From: Clostridia bacterium
GTDB taxonomy: Bacteria; Bacillota; Clostridia; Peptostreptococcales; Anaerovoracaceae
Assembly: GCA_902363595.1 (NCBI GenBank)
Contig: CABJAP010000002.1
Span: 354,912-418,911, forward strand
Direction of reading: 5' to 3'
Length of the DNA stretch: 64,000 bases
Part shown: piece after piece, positions 16,763 through 24,198 of the stretch
How the letters are laid out: every line of letters starts with the position of its first letter
How positions within the stretch are numbered: position 1 is the stretch's first letter
The notes under the pieces: generated by a model
Database searches by the model: none
What the model saw: the letters and a program-made list of their open reading frames with translations, nothing else
Told to the model about the DNA's origin: nothing
Made by a program: the position numbers and the translations under genes

Positions 16763-18187
16763 CTAAAGCCGGCGGTCTTTCTTCATTCCTGGGAGATAAG
16801 CTTTCCATATGAAGACAATGATGCACAGCACTGCAAAAATAATTCCGGCCGGATAGGCGATGGATGCGCTCAAATGAAAGCCTTCTTCGGCATAGATCAA
16901 ATAGGTGCAGCAAACGGCGGACATAAAGGCGGCGGGGATGGCAGCCATCAGGCTGGAAATTGGACTCACCTTTACAGCCAGATAAACTGCGCCGGCCCAC
17001 AGAGCTATCATCGCCAGCGTCTGGTTGGACCAGGAAAAATACCGCCATACAACCTGGTAATCGATCCGTGAAATCAAGTAACCGGCGATCAACAATGGAG
17101 CGGCCAAAATGAGGCGGTTGCGGCTTTGTTTTTGACTGATTCTGAACCAATCGGCGATGGTCAGGCGGGCGCTGCGAAAGGCAGTGTCGCCGGAAGTGAT
17201 GGGGCAGGCGATGACCCCAATCATGGCCAGCACGCCGCCCACAGGACCCAAAAGTCCGATGGACATGTCATAAACCGTATTGGAACTGCCTCCTCCTGCT
17301 GCTGCAAGGCCGGCGGTTCCCTGGTAAAAGGCGGCTCCCGCAGCAGCCCACACCAGGGCAATGATCCCTTCGGCAACCATAGCCCCATAAAAGATCAGCC
17401 GTCCCTGCCGTTCTGAAGTCAGGCATCTGGCCACCATGGGCGATTGGGTGGCGTGGAATCCGGAGATCGCGCCGCAGGCTACCGTAACAAACATGAGCGG
17501 CCAGATTGGTTTACCTTCAGGGTGAAGATTGCTGAGGGTGATTTCTGCGATGGGATGGGTGTCCGCGTTGAGGACCGTGGCCCCGCCGATTCCCAGCGCC
17601 ATGATAATGAGGCAAATACCAAAGAAGGGGTAAAACTTGCCGATAATTTTATCGATGGGAAGCAGGGTGGCGAAAAAATAATAGACCAAAACGACGATGG
17701 TCCAAAAGGTTACCGTAAAAACATTAGGCGTCAGTTTTGCCAGCAATTCCGCCGGGCCTACCATAAAAACAACCCCGACCATAACCAGTAAAACCACGGA
17801 AAAAATCCGCATAACTGTCTTCATGACCGGCCCAAGATAGATGCCGACCAGCTCGGAAATGCTGGCGCCGTTATGACGCATGGAAAGCATGCCGCACAGA
17901 AAATCATGGACTCCGCCGGCGAGGATGGTGCCCAGGACGATCCACAGGAACACGGAAGGTCCCCATATCGCTCCCGACAGCGCGCCAAAGATCGGTCCCA
18001 GTCCAGCAATATTGAGCAGCTGTATCAAAAATGCCTTCCAGGGTTTGAGAGCAACGTAATCCACTCCGTCGGAATGCTCCAAACAAGGGGTAGTTCTGTC
18101 ATCCGGTTTAAAAACTTTTTCGATGAGTGCTCCATAGAGGATGTAGCCAACGATAAGCGCGGCTAAACATGCAAAAAACGATACCAT
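16763..18187 (-). CDS. cstA: CstA-family carbon starvation / pyruvate or peptide transporter (short form)
   Basis: A 474-residue polytopic membrane protein. VSFFACLAALIVGYILYG, the LLNIAGLGPIFGALSGAIWG block, and GGVHDFLCGMLSMRHNG are typical CstA sequences. E. coli CstA is about 700 residues; this shorter form is the common clostridial version. The family takes up peptides or pyruvate under carbon limitation. The start has AAAGGAGG 7 bases upstream. It is alone on the minus strand, convergent with the DUF3830 gene. Substrate is inferred from family only. Confidence 0.88.
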   Translation of the reverse strand: MVSFFACLAALIVGYILYGALIEKVFKPDDRTTPCLEHSDGVDYVALKPWKAFLIQLLNIAGLGPIFGALSGAIWGPSVFLWIVLGTILAGGVHDFLCGMLSMRHNGASISELVGIYLGPVMKTVMRIFSVVLLVMVGVVFMVGPAELLAKLTPNVFTVTFWTIVVLVYYFFATLLPIDKIIGKFYPFFGICLIIMALGIGGATVLNADTHPIAEITLSNLHPEGKPIWPLMFVTVACGAISGFHATQSPMVARCLTSERQGRLIFYGAMVAEGIIALVWAAAGAAFYQGTAGLAAAGGGSSNTVYDMSIGLLGPVGGVLAMIGVIACPITSGDTAFRSARLTIADWFRISQKQSRNRLILAAPLLIAGYLISRIDYQVVWRYFSWSNQTLAMIALWAGAVYLAVKVSPISSLMAAIPAAFMSAVCCTYLIYAEEGFHLSASIAYPAGIIFAVLCIIVFIWKAYLPGMKKDRRL

Positions 18188-18332
18188 GTCAATGCCTCCT
18201 TTTTGGCAGTAAGATAGGAATAGATTGCCCAGTTTTGTCGGTTATTATGTTAAATGTTCCTTGCAGCGCAAGGTTTTACAGATTTCTTTAAGTGCGTTTA
18301 TTTATTGAAATACATTTTTTTACTGCAATATA

Positions 18333-18361
18333 TTGTAATTTCGTTAGATGTGCTCTATAAT
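18333..18361 (+). promoter_or_regulatory. Promoter of the type I toxin mRNA
   Basis: TTGTAA (18333-18338), 17-base spacer, perfect TATAAT (18356-18361). Transcription would start near 18368, giving a ~105-base leader ahead of the 27-codon toxin ORF. Confidence 0.75.
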
Positions 18362-18472
18362 AACCTCAAGCTAGAATAGGCGACGAAAGCGGTTAGCCTT
18401 CAGAAAGAAGGGAATGTCCCCGATCTATAAGAACCTCCACTTGTGGAAATCTTAGAAGGGAGGGGAAGTTTT

Positions 18473-18556
18473 ATGTCAGATTTTGAAATCTTGTCACTAA
18501 TGTTCATATTTGTGGGTATTGTGGTAAGTATTTTGATCGAATACACAAAAAAGTAA
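18473..18556 (+). CDS. Holin-like type I toxin peptide, 27 residues
   Basis: The peptide runs MSDFEILSLMFIF... to ...EYTKK: a short polar start, one hydrophobic helix (about residues 6-23) and a basic end. This layout matches the putative holin-like toxin family of Firmicutes (short membrane toxins of type I systems). GGGAGGGGAAG lies just upstream. The leader from ~18368 contains GCGGTTAGCC and complementary stretches able to fold over the start region. A convergent promoter downstream drives an antisense RNA across the 3-prime end. The peptide is expected to insert in the cytoplasmic membrane when not silenced. Too short to appear in routine gene calls. Confidence 0.75.
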   Translation: MSDFEILSLMFIFVGIVVSILIEYTKK

Positions 18557-18632
18557 CCGCCTATCGTAGCTGAGAACACGGTTACTTTTCGCTGTATTCT
18601 TGGCTAACCGTTTTCAACGGTGCGCCTTTCTT
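18550..18632 (-). ncRNA. Antisense RNA antitoxin of the type I system
   Basis: A strong minus-strand promoter at 18667-18639 would start an RNA near 18632. It runs left through ACCGTTGAAAACGGT (a hairpin) to GTAACCG-x-CGGTTAC followed by six T (minus strand, to ~18550), an intrinsic terminator. The same hairpin ends the toxin mRNA on the plus strand, so the two RNAs overlap by about 80 bases at their 3-prime ends. This is the arrangement of known TxpA/RatA-like and BsrG/SR4-like systems. Ends are estimated. Confidence 0.65.
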
Positions 18633-18638
18633 GCTTTT

Positions 18639-18667
18639 ATTATATAAAAACATAAAACAAATTACAA
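18639..18667 (-). promoter_or_regulatory. Promoter of the antisense RNA
   Basis: Minus strand TTGTAA (18667-18662), 17-base spacer, perfect TATAAT (18644-18639). It has the same -35 and -10 boxes and spacer length as the toxin promoter. Confidence 0.75.
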
Positions 18668-18807
18668 TGCTATTTTACAAAAAAGCATACGACATTCCCC
18701 ATTACTTGCAGCTTAGCCGCAAAGCTGGGTATCGTGATACTTTTCCCTATTCTTCTGCTCCTTTGCCCTAACGATCCCGCCGGCAGCGCCCTCTCCCGGG
18801 CAAACCT

Positions 18808-18832
18808 GCAGGGCCCGGAATTCGGGCCCTGC
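18808..18832. other. GC-rich hairpin upstream of the VanR-like gene
   Basis: GCAGGGCCCG and CGGGCCCTGC form a perfect 10-base stem with the 5-base loop GAATT, followed by a short T/A-rich stretch. It could be a terminator for a transcript entering from the left. The rest of 18670-18880 shows no gene. A weak promoter-like TACAAT at 18890-18895 precedes the response regulator. Confidence 0.55.
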
Positions 18833-18917
18833 TCTTAAAATTTGCTTAATTTCCAGAAAAAAGTGGTGTGGAAAGGGCGGCCTCTGTAGTACAATATCAA
18901 AAGGAGAGGTGATTAGC

Positions 18918-19610
18918 ATGGACATGAATATATTGGTAGTGGACGATGAGAAGGAGATCGCGGATCTTCTGGAGTTGTACTTAAAAAACGACGGCTACAA
19001 AGTATCCAAATTTTACAGGGGAAAGCCGGCGCTGGAATGTGTGGAAAATGAGAAAATCGATCTGGCGCTTTTGGACATTATGCTCCCGGATATCGATGGA
19101 CTGGAAATTTGCAGGCGCATCAGGGAAAATCATAATTTCCCTATCATTATGCTTACGGCCAAGGGAGAAGAGCTGGATAAAGTGACCGGCCTGACCATGG
19201 GCGCCGATGATTACATCACAAAACCCTTTACTCCGCTGGAAGTAGTGGCCAGAGTCAAAGCTCAGCTGAGGCGGTTTACCCAGTACAACAAAGGAACATC
19301 GGAAGAAAATGTGCTGACGATCCGCGGGCTGCTATTGAATCGGGATACCCACGAATGCCTTCTCAACGAAGAGCCGGTGGACCTGACGCCGACTGAATTT
19401 GCCATTCTTTGGACCCTGGCCGAAAACCAGGGAAAGGTGATTACATCTGAGGAACTGTTCAGCACTGTCTGGCAGGAGAAGTATTTTGAAAACAGCAACA
19501 ATACCGTCATGGTCCATGTGCGGCATCTTCGGCAGAAGCTGAAGGATTCTGCCGAGCGGCCCAAGTATATTAAAACCATCTGGGGAGTAGGGTATAAAAT
19601 TGAAAAATAA
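18918..19610 (+). CDS. VanR-like OmpR-family response regulator
   Basis: A 230-residue regulator: receiver domain (residues 1-118) with the acidic pocket DDE at 9-11, phospho-acceptor Asp53 in LLDIMLPDIDG, Thr80 and Lys102, then a winged-helix DNA-binding domain ending GVGYKIEK. NILVVDDEKEIADLLELYL and MGADDYITKPF followed by LEVVARVKAQLRR are very close to VanR of vancomycin-resistance systems. ATG 18918 has AGGAGAGG 8 bases upstream. It overlaps the kinase gene by 11 bases. No vanHAX, vanY or other resistance genes are in the window, so the target is unknown; many clostridia carry such VanRS-like pairs without resistance. Confidence 0.92.
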   Translation: MDMNILVVDDEKEIADLLELYLKNDGYKVSKFYRGKPALECVENEKIDLALLDIMLPDIDGLEICRRIRENHNFPIIMLTAKGEELDKVTGLTMGADDYITKPFTPLEVVARVKAQLRRFTQYNKGTSEENVLTIRGLLLNRDTHECLLNEEPVDLTPTEFAILWTLAENQGKVITSEELFSTVWQEKYFENSNNTVMVHVRHLRQKLKDSAERPKYIKTIWGVGYKIEK

Positions 19611-20628
19611 GAAAAAAGTCGTAGTAAAAATTATCCTGATCGGAGCGGCTATTGCAGTGACGGCCTTGATTCTTGCCCAATTCATCGATTCCTTCGGCAA
19701 CGGCGTTTTCAAGGATTGGTTTTACAACCGCTTCATCGAACAGATCGCCGTAGATGAGACAACCAGTTACTCGGTCTTTTATAATTGGGCTGGATTTAAA
19801 AGCTTTATCATTATCGTGGTTGTGGTGGCGCTGGTGGTGGTTAGCACGGTGATTATCCTGATTATGAATTACTCCAACAACCGGAAATCTCAGGAAATGA
19901 AAAACACCATCGAAAGTATGCGTTTGAAAGGGCAGCGCCACGAGCAGTTGCTGCAGATGGAGTCTCAACGCAAGAGCGATTTGATTACCTATCTGGCCCA
20001 TGACATGAGGACGCCGCTGGCATCCATCATCGGTTATCTGAGCCTGTTGGATGAGGTGCCGGAAATGCCTGCGGAGCAAAAGGCCAAATATGTGGGCATC
20101 ACTCTGGATAAAGCCTATCGCCTGGAACAGCTCATTGAGGAGTTCTTCGATGTGACCCGCTTTAATCTGCAGACGATCGTGCTCACCAAGCAGAAGCTGG
20201 ACTTAAAGCTGCTGCTCCAGCAGATGGCCGACGAGTTTTATCCATTGGTGGAACCGGCCGGAAAATCCATTGAGGTGGAAACGCCTGATACGCTCATTTA
20301 CAATGGGGATGGGGACAAGCTGGCAAGGGTGTTCAATAATATTATCAAAAATGCTGTCACCTACAGCTATGAAAATACGGTGATCCGCATCGCAGCCAGG
20401 CAGGAAGATCGGATTATCGTCGAGGTGGCCAGCCATGGCGATCCCATACCAAAGCATCAGCAGGAGCAGATTTTCGAAAAGTTCTTCCGGCTTGATTCTT
20501 CCCGGTCCTCCCAGACAGGGGGCGCGGGCCTGGGACTTGCCATCGCCAAGGAGATCGTGGATGCCCACGGCGGAGATATTTCCGTGCGCAGCGACGAGGA
20601 AGAGACCGTGTTTACAGTGAAGCTGTGA
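19600..20628 (+). CDS. VanS-like sensor histidine kinase
   Basis: A 342-residue membrane kinase. Two transmembrane helices (about residues 10-30 and 67-90) enclose a short ~37-residue extracellular loop. The dimerisation box has His134 in LAHDMRTPLASIIGYL; N box FNNIIKNAV and G box GGAGLGLAIAKEIV follow. The TTG start lies inside the last codons of the response regulator, with GGGAGTAGGG upstream. Sensor layout and partner match VanS. It should phosphorylate the upstream regulator in response to a cell-envelope signal; the signal is unknown. Confidence 0.9.
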   Translation: MKNKKKVVVKIILIGAAIAVTALILAQFIDSFGNGVFKDWFYNRFIEQIAVDETTSYSVFYNWAGFKSFIIIVVVVALVVVSTVIILIMNYSNNRKSQEMKNTIESMRLKGQRHEQLLQMESQRKSDLITYLAHDMRTPLASIIGYLSLLDEVPEMPAEQKAKYVGITLDKAYRLEQLIEEFFDVTRFNLQTIVLTKQKLDLKLLLQQMADEFYPLVEPAGKSIEVETPDTLIYNGDGDKLARVFNNIIKNAVTYSYENTVIRIAARQEDRIIVEVASHGDPIPKHQQEQIFEKFFRLDSSRSSQTGGAGLGLAIAKEIVDAHGGDISVRSDEEETVFTVKL

Positions 20629-20742
20629 CCTTTGCGCCCATCGACAGGGCTGTTTTTAAGAAACGGAACTTTTGCATCAAGAGAAGCTATCGTTCTGCAC
20701 TTGAGGCTGAGCCAATTCCGTAAAACTACATATGAATACGAA

Positions 20743-20795
20743 GGGGCTGCTGTATGAAATGAATTATATTTCATGCAGCAGCCCTGTTTGTTTGC
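20743..20795 (+). terminator. Intrinsic terminator after the two-component system
   Basis: GGGCTGCTG-x-ATGAAAT (from 20744) pairs with ATTTCAT-x-CAGCAGCCC (to 20784), followed by a T-rich tail. Confidence 0.8.
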
Positions 20796-20810
20796 GGGAG
20801 TGCGCCAGGC

Positions 20811-20950
20811 AGCGCAGGTTTTTCTTTTTTACGCAAGTTTCAACGCCAGGCGCTTTCAACTTCGTCTTGAGGCCGTGCAGGCCGCAAGTTGCCCAGATCA
20901 GGCATCGCAACTTTTCGTGAAAGCTACAAATTTGTTACAGAAGTTTACCG
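20811..20950 (+). repeat. Dispersed intergenic element, copy 2 (diverged)
   Basis: Contains TTTTTTACGCAAGTTTCAACG, a GCCAGGCGCTTTCAA block, and a diverged right end (CGCAACTTTTCGTGAAA). It lies directly ahead of a better-preserved copy at 20999-21165, making a tandem pair. Nothing else in 20629-21337 looks coding. Confidence 0.5.
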
Positions 20951-20998
20951 GAATGCCAGGCAGATGCGGTTTGAAGAGAGGCTGTGGGGATCTTCGGG

Positions 20999-21165
20999 AA
21001 AAAAGTGAAGCGAAATTTCACTTTTTACGCAGTTTTCAACGGCCAGGCACTCTCAAATTCGCAATGAGGCTGCGTAGACCACAAGTTGCCAGAATCAGGC
21101 CCCGCAATCCCACAACTTTGCGAAAAAAATAAAATTTTTCAATAAAATTTTCCTGATTATATTAA
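20999..21165 (+). repeat. Dispersed intergenic element, copy 3
   Basis: TTTTTACGCAGTTTTCAACGG opens the element and CCCGCAATCCCACAACTTTG then CGAAAAAAAT closes it, followed by AAAATTTTCCTGATTATATT. The closing sequence matches copy 1 (5.7 kb, opposite strand) closely and copy 4 (31.5 kb). Confidence 0.65.
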
Positions 21166-21337
21166 ACGGATTTCTCTGCTGTCAGAACTGTCTCAGCCGG
21201 CCTCCCCTGTCAACCGGCCACAACCAGCCGCCGCTGATGTGGACCGAGTCTCAGAATCAAAAACGAAATCTTTTTGCCAAAAAGGGCCCCAAACGAAAAA
21301 ACCACCTCGTATATTATAGCGAGAGGAGGACCTACCC

Positions 21338-22063
21338 ATGTCGATACAAACAACGCCGAAACCAACGGTTCTGTCCGTTGCCCGCAAAGAAGTGAAATAT
21401 CTGCTCTCCCTTGCGGACCGTCTGTATATACTCGATGCGCTGGACCGCATCCTGGTTCCCGACACATACGGAGGCTACAACGGCTACACAGTGCGCAGCG
21501 TCTATTTTGACAGCATCGCCAACGATGATTACATAGACAAATCCGAAGGAGCGGCAGAAAAAAAGAGGATACGCATCCGCGTGTACCACCCCCAGGATTC
21601 AACCGCAAAATTTGAACTAAAGCGAAAATACTATGGACAAGAATTAAAAGAGAGCCTGGTGATTACAAGGGAAGACGCAAAAAAGCTGTTAAAGGGTGAT
21701 TACAGCGTTTTGCTGTCATACCAGAGCCAGATGGCCAAGTACGCCTACAAGCTGATGACCTCCAGATTGTACCGGCCGGCGGCCATGATCGAGTACGACC
21801 GCAGAGCCTACACCCATCCCCACTTCAACACCAGAGTGACGCTGGACAACAACCTGCGATACTGCGACTTCAACTATAATTTGTTTGATCGCAGGCCCAA
21901 TTTCCAAGCCGGCATGGCGGCCGACCAGACCATTCTGGAAATAAAATACGACCGTTTCTTATTTAAACAAATCCAGCAGGTTCTGGCTGAATGCGATTTA
22001 ACAAAAAAACCGCCCAGTAAATTCGGCACCTCCAGGCAGCTGCTGCGCCAATACTACTATTGA
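21338..22063 (+). CDS. VTC-domain polyphosphate polymerase
   Basis: A 241-residue protein with the VTC tunnel-domain signatures: RKEVKYLLS at the N-terminus, YTVRSVYFDS, KKRIRIRVY (basic lining residues), KFELKRKYYGQ, MIEYDRRAY, and the late ILEIKYD metal-binding Glu. VTC domains polymerise ATP gamma-phosphate into polyphosphate. GAGAGGAGG precedes the ATG. Two DUF4956 membrane proteins follow directly; that pairing is common in Firmicutes and suggests a membrane-associated polyphosphate system. No membrane helix of its own. Confidence 0.85.
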   Translation: MSIQTTPKPTVLSVARKEVKYLLSLADRLYILDALDRILVPDTYGGYNGYTVRSVYFDSIANDDYIDKSEGAAEKKRIRIRVYHPQDSTAKFELKRKYYGQELKESLVITREDAKKLLKGDYSVLLSYQSQMAKYAYKLMTSRLYRPAAMIEYDRRAYTHPHFNTRVTLDNNLRYCDFNYNLFDRRPNFQAGMAADQTILEIKYDRFLFKQIQQVLAECDLTKKPPSKFGTSRQLLRQYYY

Positions 22064-22082
22064 AAAGAAAGGAAGCTTTGAG

Positions 22083-22757
22083 ATGAATACGTTTTTAAAC
22101 AGTTTTACAGGACAAGCGGCAGGCGGAGCAAGCGGCAGCCTGCTGACACCATCCCATCTGGCCGTCAGCCTTATGGCGACCATGCTCCTGGGAGCGATTA
22201 TGTTTGCCACCTATCGCGCCTGCCACGATTCACTGACTTATAACAGAAAATTTAATATTACCCTGCTGATGATCGCGCTGATTTCCACGATTCTTTTGGC
22301 CTTGGTCCAGGACAACCCGATCCTGTCTCTGGGCGTGCTGGGATCCCTGTCCATCTGCCGCATACGGACGAATACGAAAGACCCCAGAGACATTGGTTTT
22401 GTGTTCTGGGCGCTGGCAATTGGGATTTCCTCCGCAGTAGGAGCTTTTATTGTGGGCCTGGCAAGCACGGCGCTGCTGTCCATGATACTGATCCTTTTTA
22501 ACCGCAGCGTCAGGGAGAGAAAGGCTGTGACCATGGTCGTCCGGGGCGCCAAAGCCCAGGTTGACCGGGTACAGGAGGTTTTTCAAGAAACAAAAGGCAG
22601 CTCCATTCAATGCAAGAATGTGTTTGCCGATACCTTTGAACTGGTTTATGAATTAAAAGTGCCCTGCAAAGAAGAACAGCAGCTGCTTTCCATGTTCAGC
22701 ACCATGGAAGGGATCCACGATGTGAACGTACTGGCGCCCCAGAGCAAAGTGGCGTGA
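22083..22757 (+). CDS. DUF4956 membrane protein (first of tandem pair)
   Basis: A 224-residue protein with about four hydrophobic helices in its first 140 residues and a soluble alpha/beta tail. The FNITLLMIALISTILLALV, LSLGVLGSLSICRIRT and KDPRDIGFVFW motifs define DUF4956. The tail (about residues 145-224) resembles a small ferredoxin-like domain. The protein is a paralogue of the next gene. It is probably a membrane partner of the polyphosphate polymerase; the role is unproven. Confidence 0.85.
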   Translation: MNTFLNSFTGQAAGGASGSLLTPSHLAVSLMATMLLGAIMFATYRACHDSLTYNRKFNITLLMIALISTILLALVQDNPILSLGVLGSLSICRIRTNTKDPRDIGFVFWALAIGISSAVGAFIVGLASTALLSMILILFNRSVRERKAVTMVVRGAKAQVDRVQEVFQETKGSSIQCKNVFADTFELVYELKVPCKEEQQLLSMFSTMEGIHDVNVLAPQSKVA

Positions 22758-22796
22758 GGACCGCATACAATCATTCGCAGAGAAAGGAAAACAGAT

Positions 22797-23462
22797 ATGA
22801 CTACACAAATTCAAGAAACGATCAGTGGACTGACAGGCGGCACTGGGACAATGAACGCAATGATGGCAAGCATGGGCGCTGCCCTGCTCTTTGCCGCAAT
22901 CATGTGCACCGCATACCGATTTGCCAACGTTAAAATGAACTTTCGGCCCCAATTCGCAGTGACCCTCATCGTGCTGGCCTTTGTGTCCACGATTTTGATG
23001 AATCTGATACAAAGTAATCTGGCTTTATCCCTGGGAATGCTGGGAGCATTGTCGATTGTCCGCTTCCGCACCAATATTCGCGACCCGCGGGACATTGGAT
23101 TTATTTTCTGGAGCATGGCCATCGGCATTGCGGCCGCCACCCAAAGCTATGTGATCGGGGCCATTGGATGTCTGGTGCTGTCGGTGATCATGATCGTTTC
23201 AAAGAACAAAACCGGCCTCCAGTCCCCCATGCTTCTGGTCATCCGGGGCAGCAACACGGATATCGAGCAGATTCAGGGCGTTATGGACCGTGCTCCAGGC
23301 CAAAACAGAGTCAAGGCAAAAAATGTGCTGGCAGAATCCTTCGAGCTGGTGTATGAAGTTCAGCTGCCTCAGAAGGAGGAAAACAGCATGATCCTGGAGA
23401 TCTTTGAACTTGGAGGAATCGACAGTGTGAATTTATTGGCGCAAAACGCGCAAATGGGTTAG
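22797..23462 (+). CDS. DUF4956 membrane protein (second of tandem pair)
   Basis: A 221-residue paralogue of the upstream gene, with QFAVTLIVLAFVSTILMNLI, LSLGMLGALSIVRFRT and RDPRDIGFIFWSMAIGI closer to the family consensus than the first copy. The two probably form a heteromer. AGAGAAAGGAAA serves as ribosome-binding site, 39 bases after the first copy. The next gene, a SigI-type sigma factor, follows at short distance, so one long transcript is possible. Confidence 0.87.
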   Translation: MTTQIQETISGLTGGTGTMNAMMASMGAALLFAAIMCTAYRFANVKMNFRPQFAVTLIVLAFVSTILMNLIQSNLALSLGMLGALSIVRFRTNIRDPRDIGFIFWSMAIGIAAATQSYVIGAIGCLVLSVIMIVSKNKTGLQSPMLLVIRGSNTDIEQIQGVMDRAPGQNRVKAKNVLAESFELVYEVQLPQKEENSMILEIFELGGIDSVNLLAQNAQMG

Positions 23463-23529
23463 AATAATATGAAGGTATAAGCAGCAGACATTTGTGCAAT
23501 CGGCCGGATCGCAGAAAATATTGAAGGTG

Positions 23530-24198
23530 ATGACATTGATTCCAGGTGAGAAAATAGAAATTGACAATTTACAAAATCTGATCGAAAACCATATGGCATT
23601 TTTGATTCGAACCGTCAGCGGAGTGACAGGACGGTATGTTTCAGTTGAAAACGATGAAGAATTCAGCATTGCCCTGTCCGCATTCGCAGAAGCGGTTGAG
23701 AAATATGACCCGGAACGGGGGAATTTCCTTACCTTTGCCAGACTGGTCATCGAAAGCAGGCTGAAAACCTTTTTATCCAGAGAGAGCTCGCGCCCCAGGC
23801 ACGCTTCGCTGGAACAGCTGCAGGAAGAGGGCTATGACATTTCAGAAGAAGAGGAGAACGATGCCGGTCTCCACGAAGAGATTCTGGCCTATCGGAAAGA
23901 GCTTTTTAAATTCGGACTGACCCTGGAGCGGCTGGCGGACGAAGCGCCCAAACACAGCGACACCAGGAAGAATGCCATACATATCGCCGATACGGCCAGC
24001 AAGGACGAAGCGACCGTGGAAACGACTTATCGGAAAAAGAAGCTGCCGATCCGGCAGGTGGCGCGCCTTTCCAATGTTACAGAGAAGGTAGTAAAACGAA
24101 GCAAAACGTTTATTCTGGCGGCAATGATCGTCTTTGTCAAACGTTTCCCAAAGCTTTGTTATTGGATCAAAACAGCGAGGTGCACGGATGTATTATAA
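23530..24198 (+). CDS. sigI: SigI-family RNA polymerase sigma factor
   Basis: About 222 residues. The region-2-like segment (FAEAVEKYDPERGNFLTFA then VIESRLKTFLSRESS) and the C-terminal SNVTEKVVKRSKTFILAAMIV helix are typical of SigI, the alternative sigma factor tied to heat or extracellular polysaccharide sensing in Firmicutes. The start is uncertain: ATG 23530 directly abuts AAGGTG, and TTG 23536 is better spaced; a longer GTG 23494 has no good site. The gene overlaps its partner rsgI by 11 bases. Targets are not visible. Confidence 0.85.
   Translation: MTLIPGEKIEIDNLQNLIENHMAFLIRTVSGVTGRYVSVENDEEFSIALSAFAEAVEKYDPERGNFLTFARLVIESRLKTFLSRESSRPRHASLEQLQEEGYDISEEEENDAGLHEEILAYRKELFKFGLTLERLADEAPKHSDTRKNAIHIADTASKDEATVETTYRKKKLPIRQVARLSNVTEKVVKRSKTFILAAMIVFVKRFPKLCYWIKTARCTDVL

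Noticed and set aside
18909..20628. Complete vancomycin-resistance cluster
   Set aside because: Only the regulator and sensor resemble VanRS; no ligase, dehydrogenase or dipeptidase gene is present.
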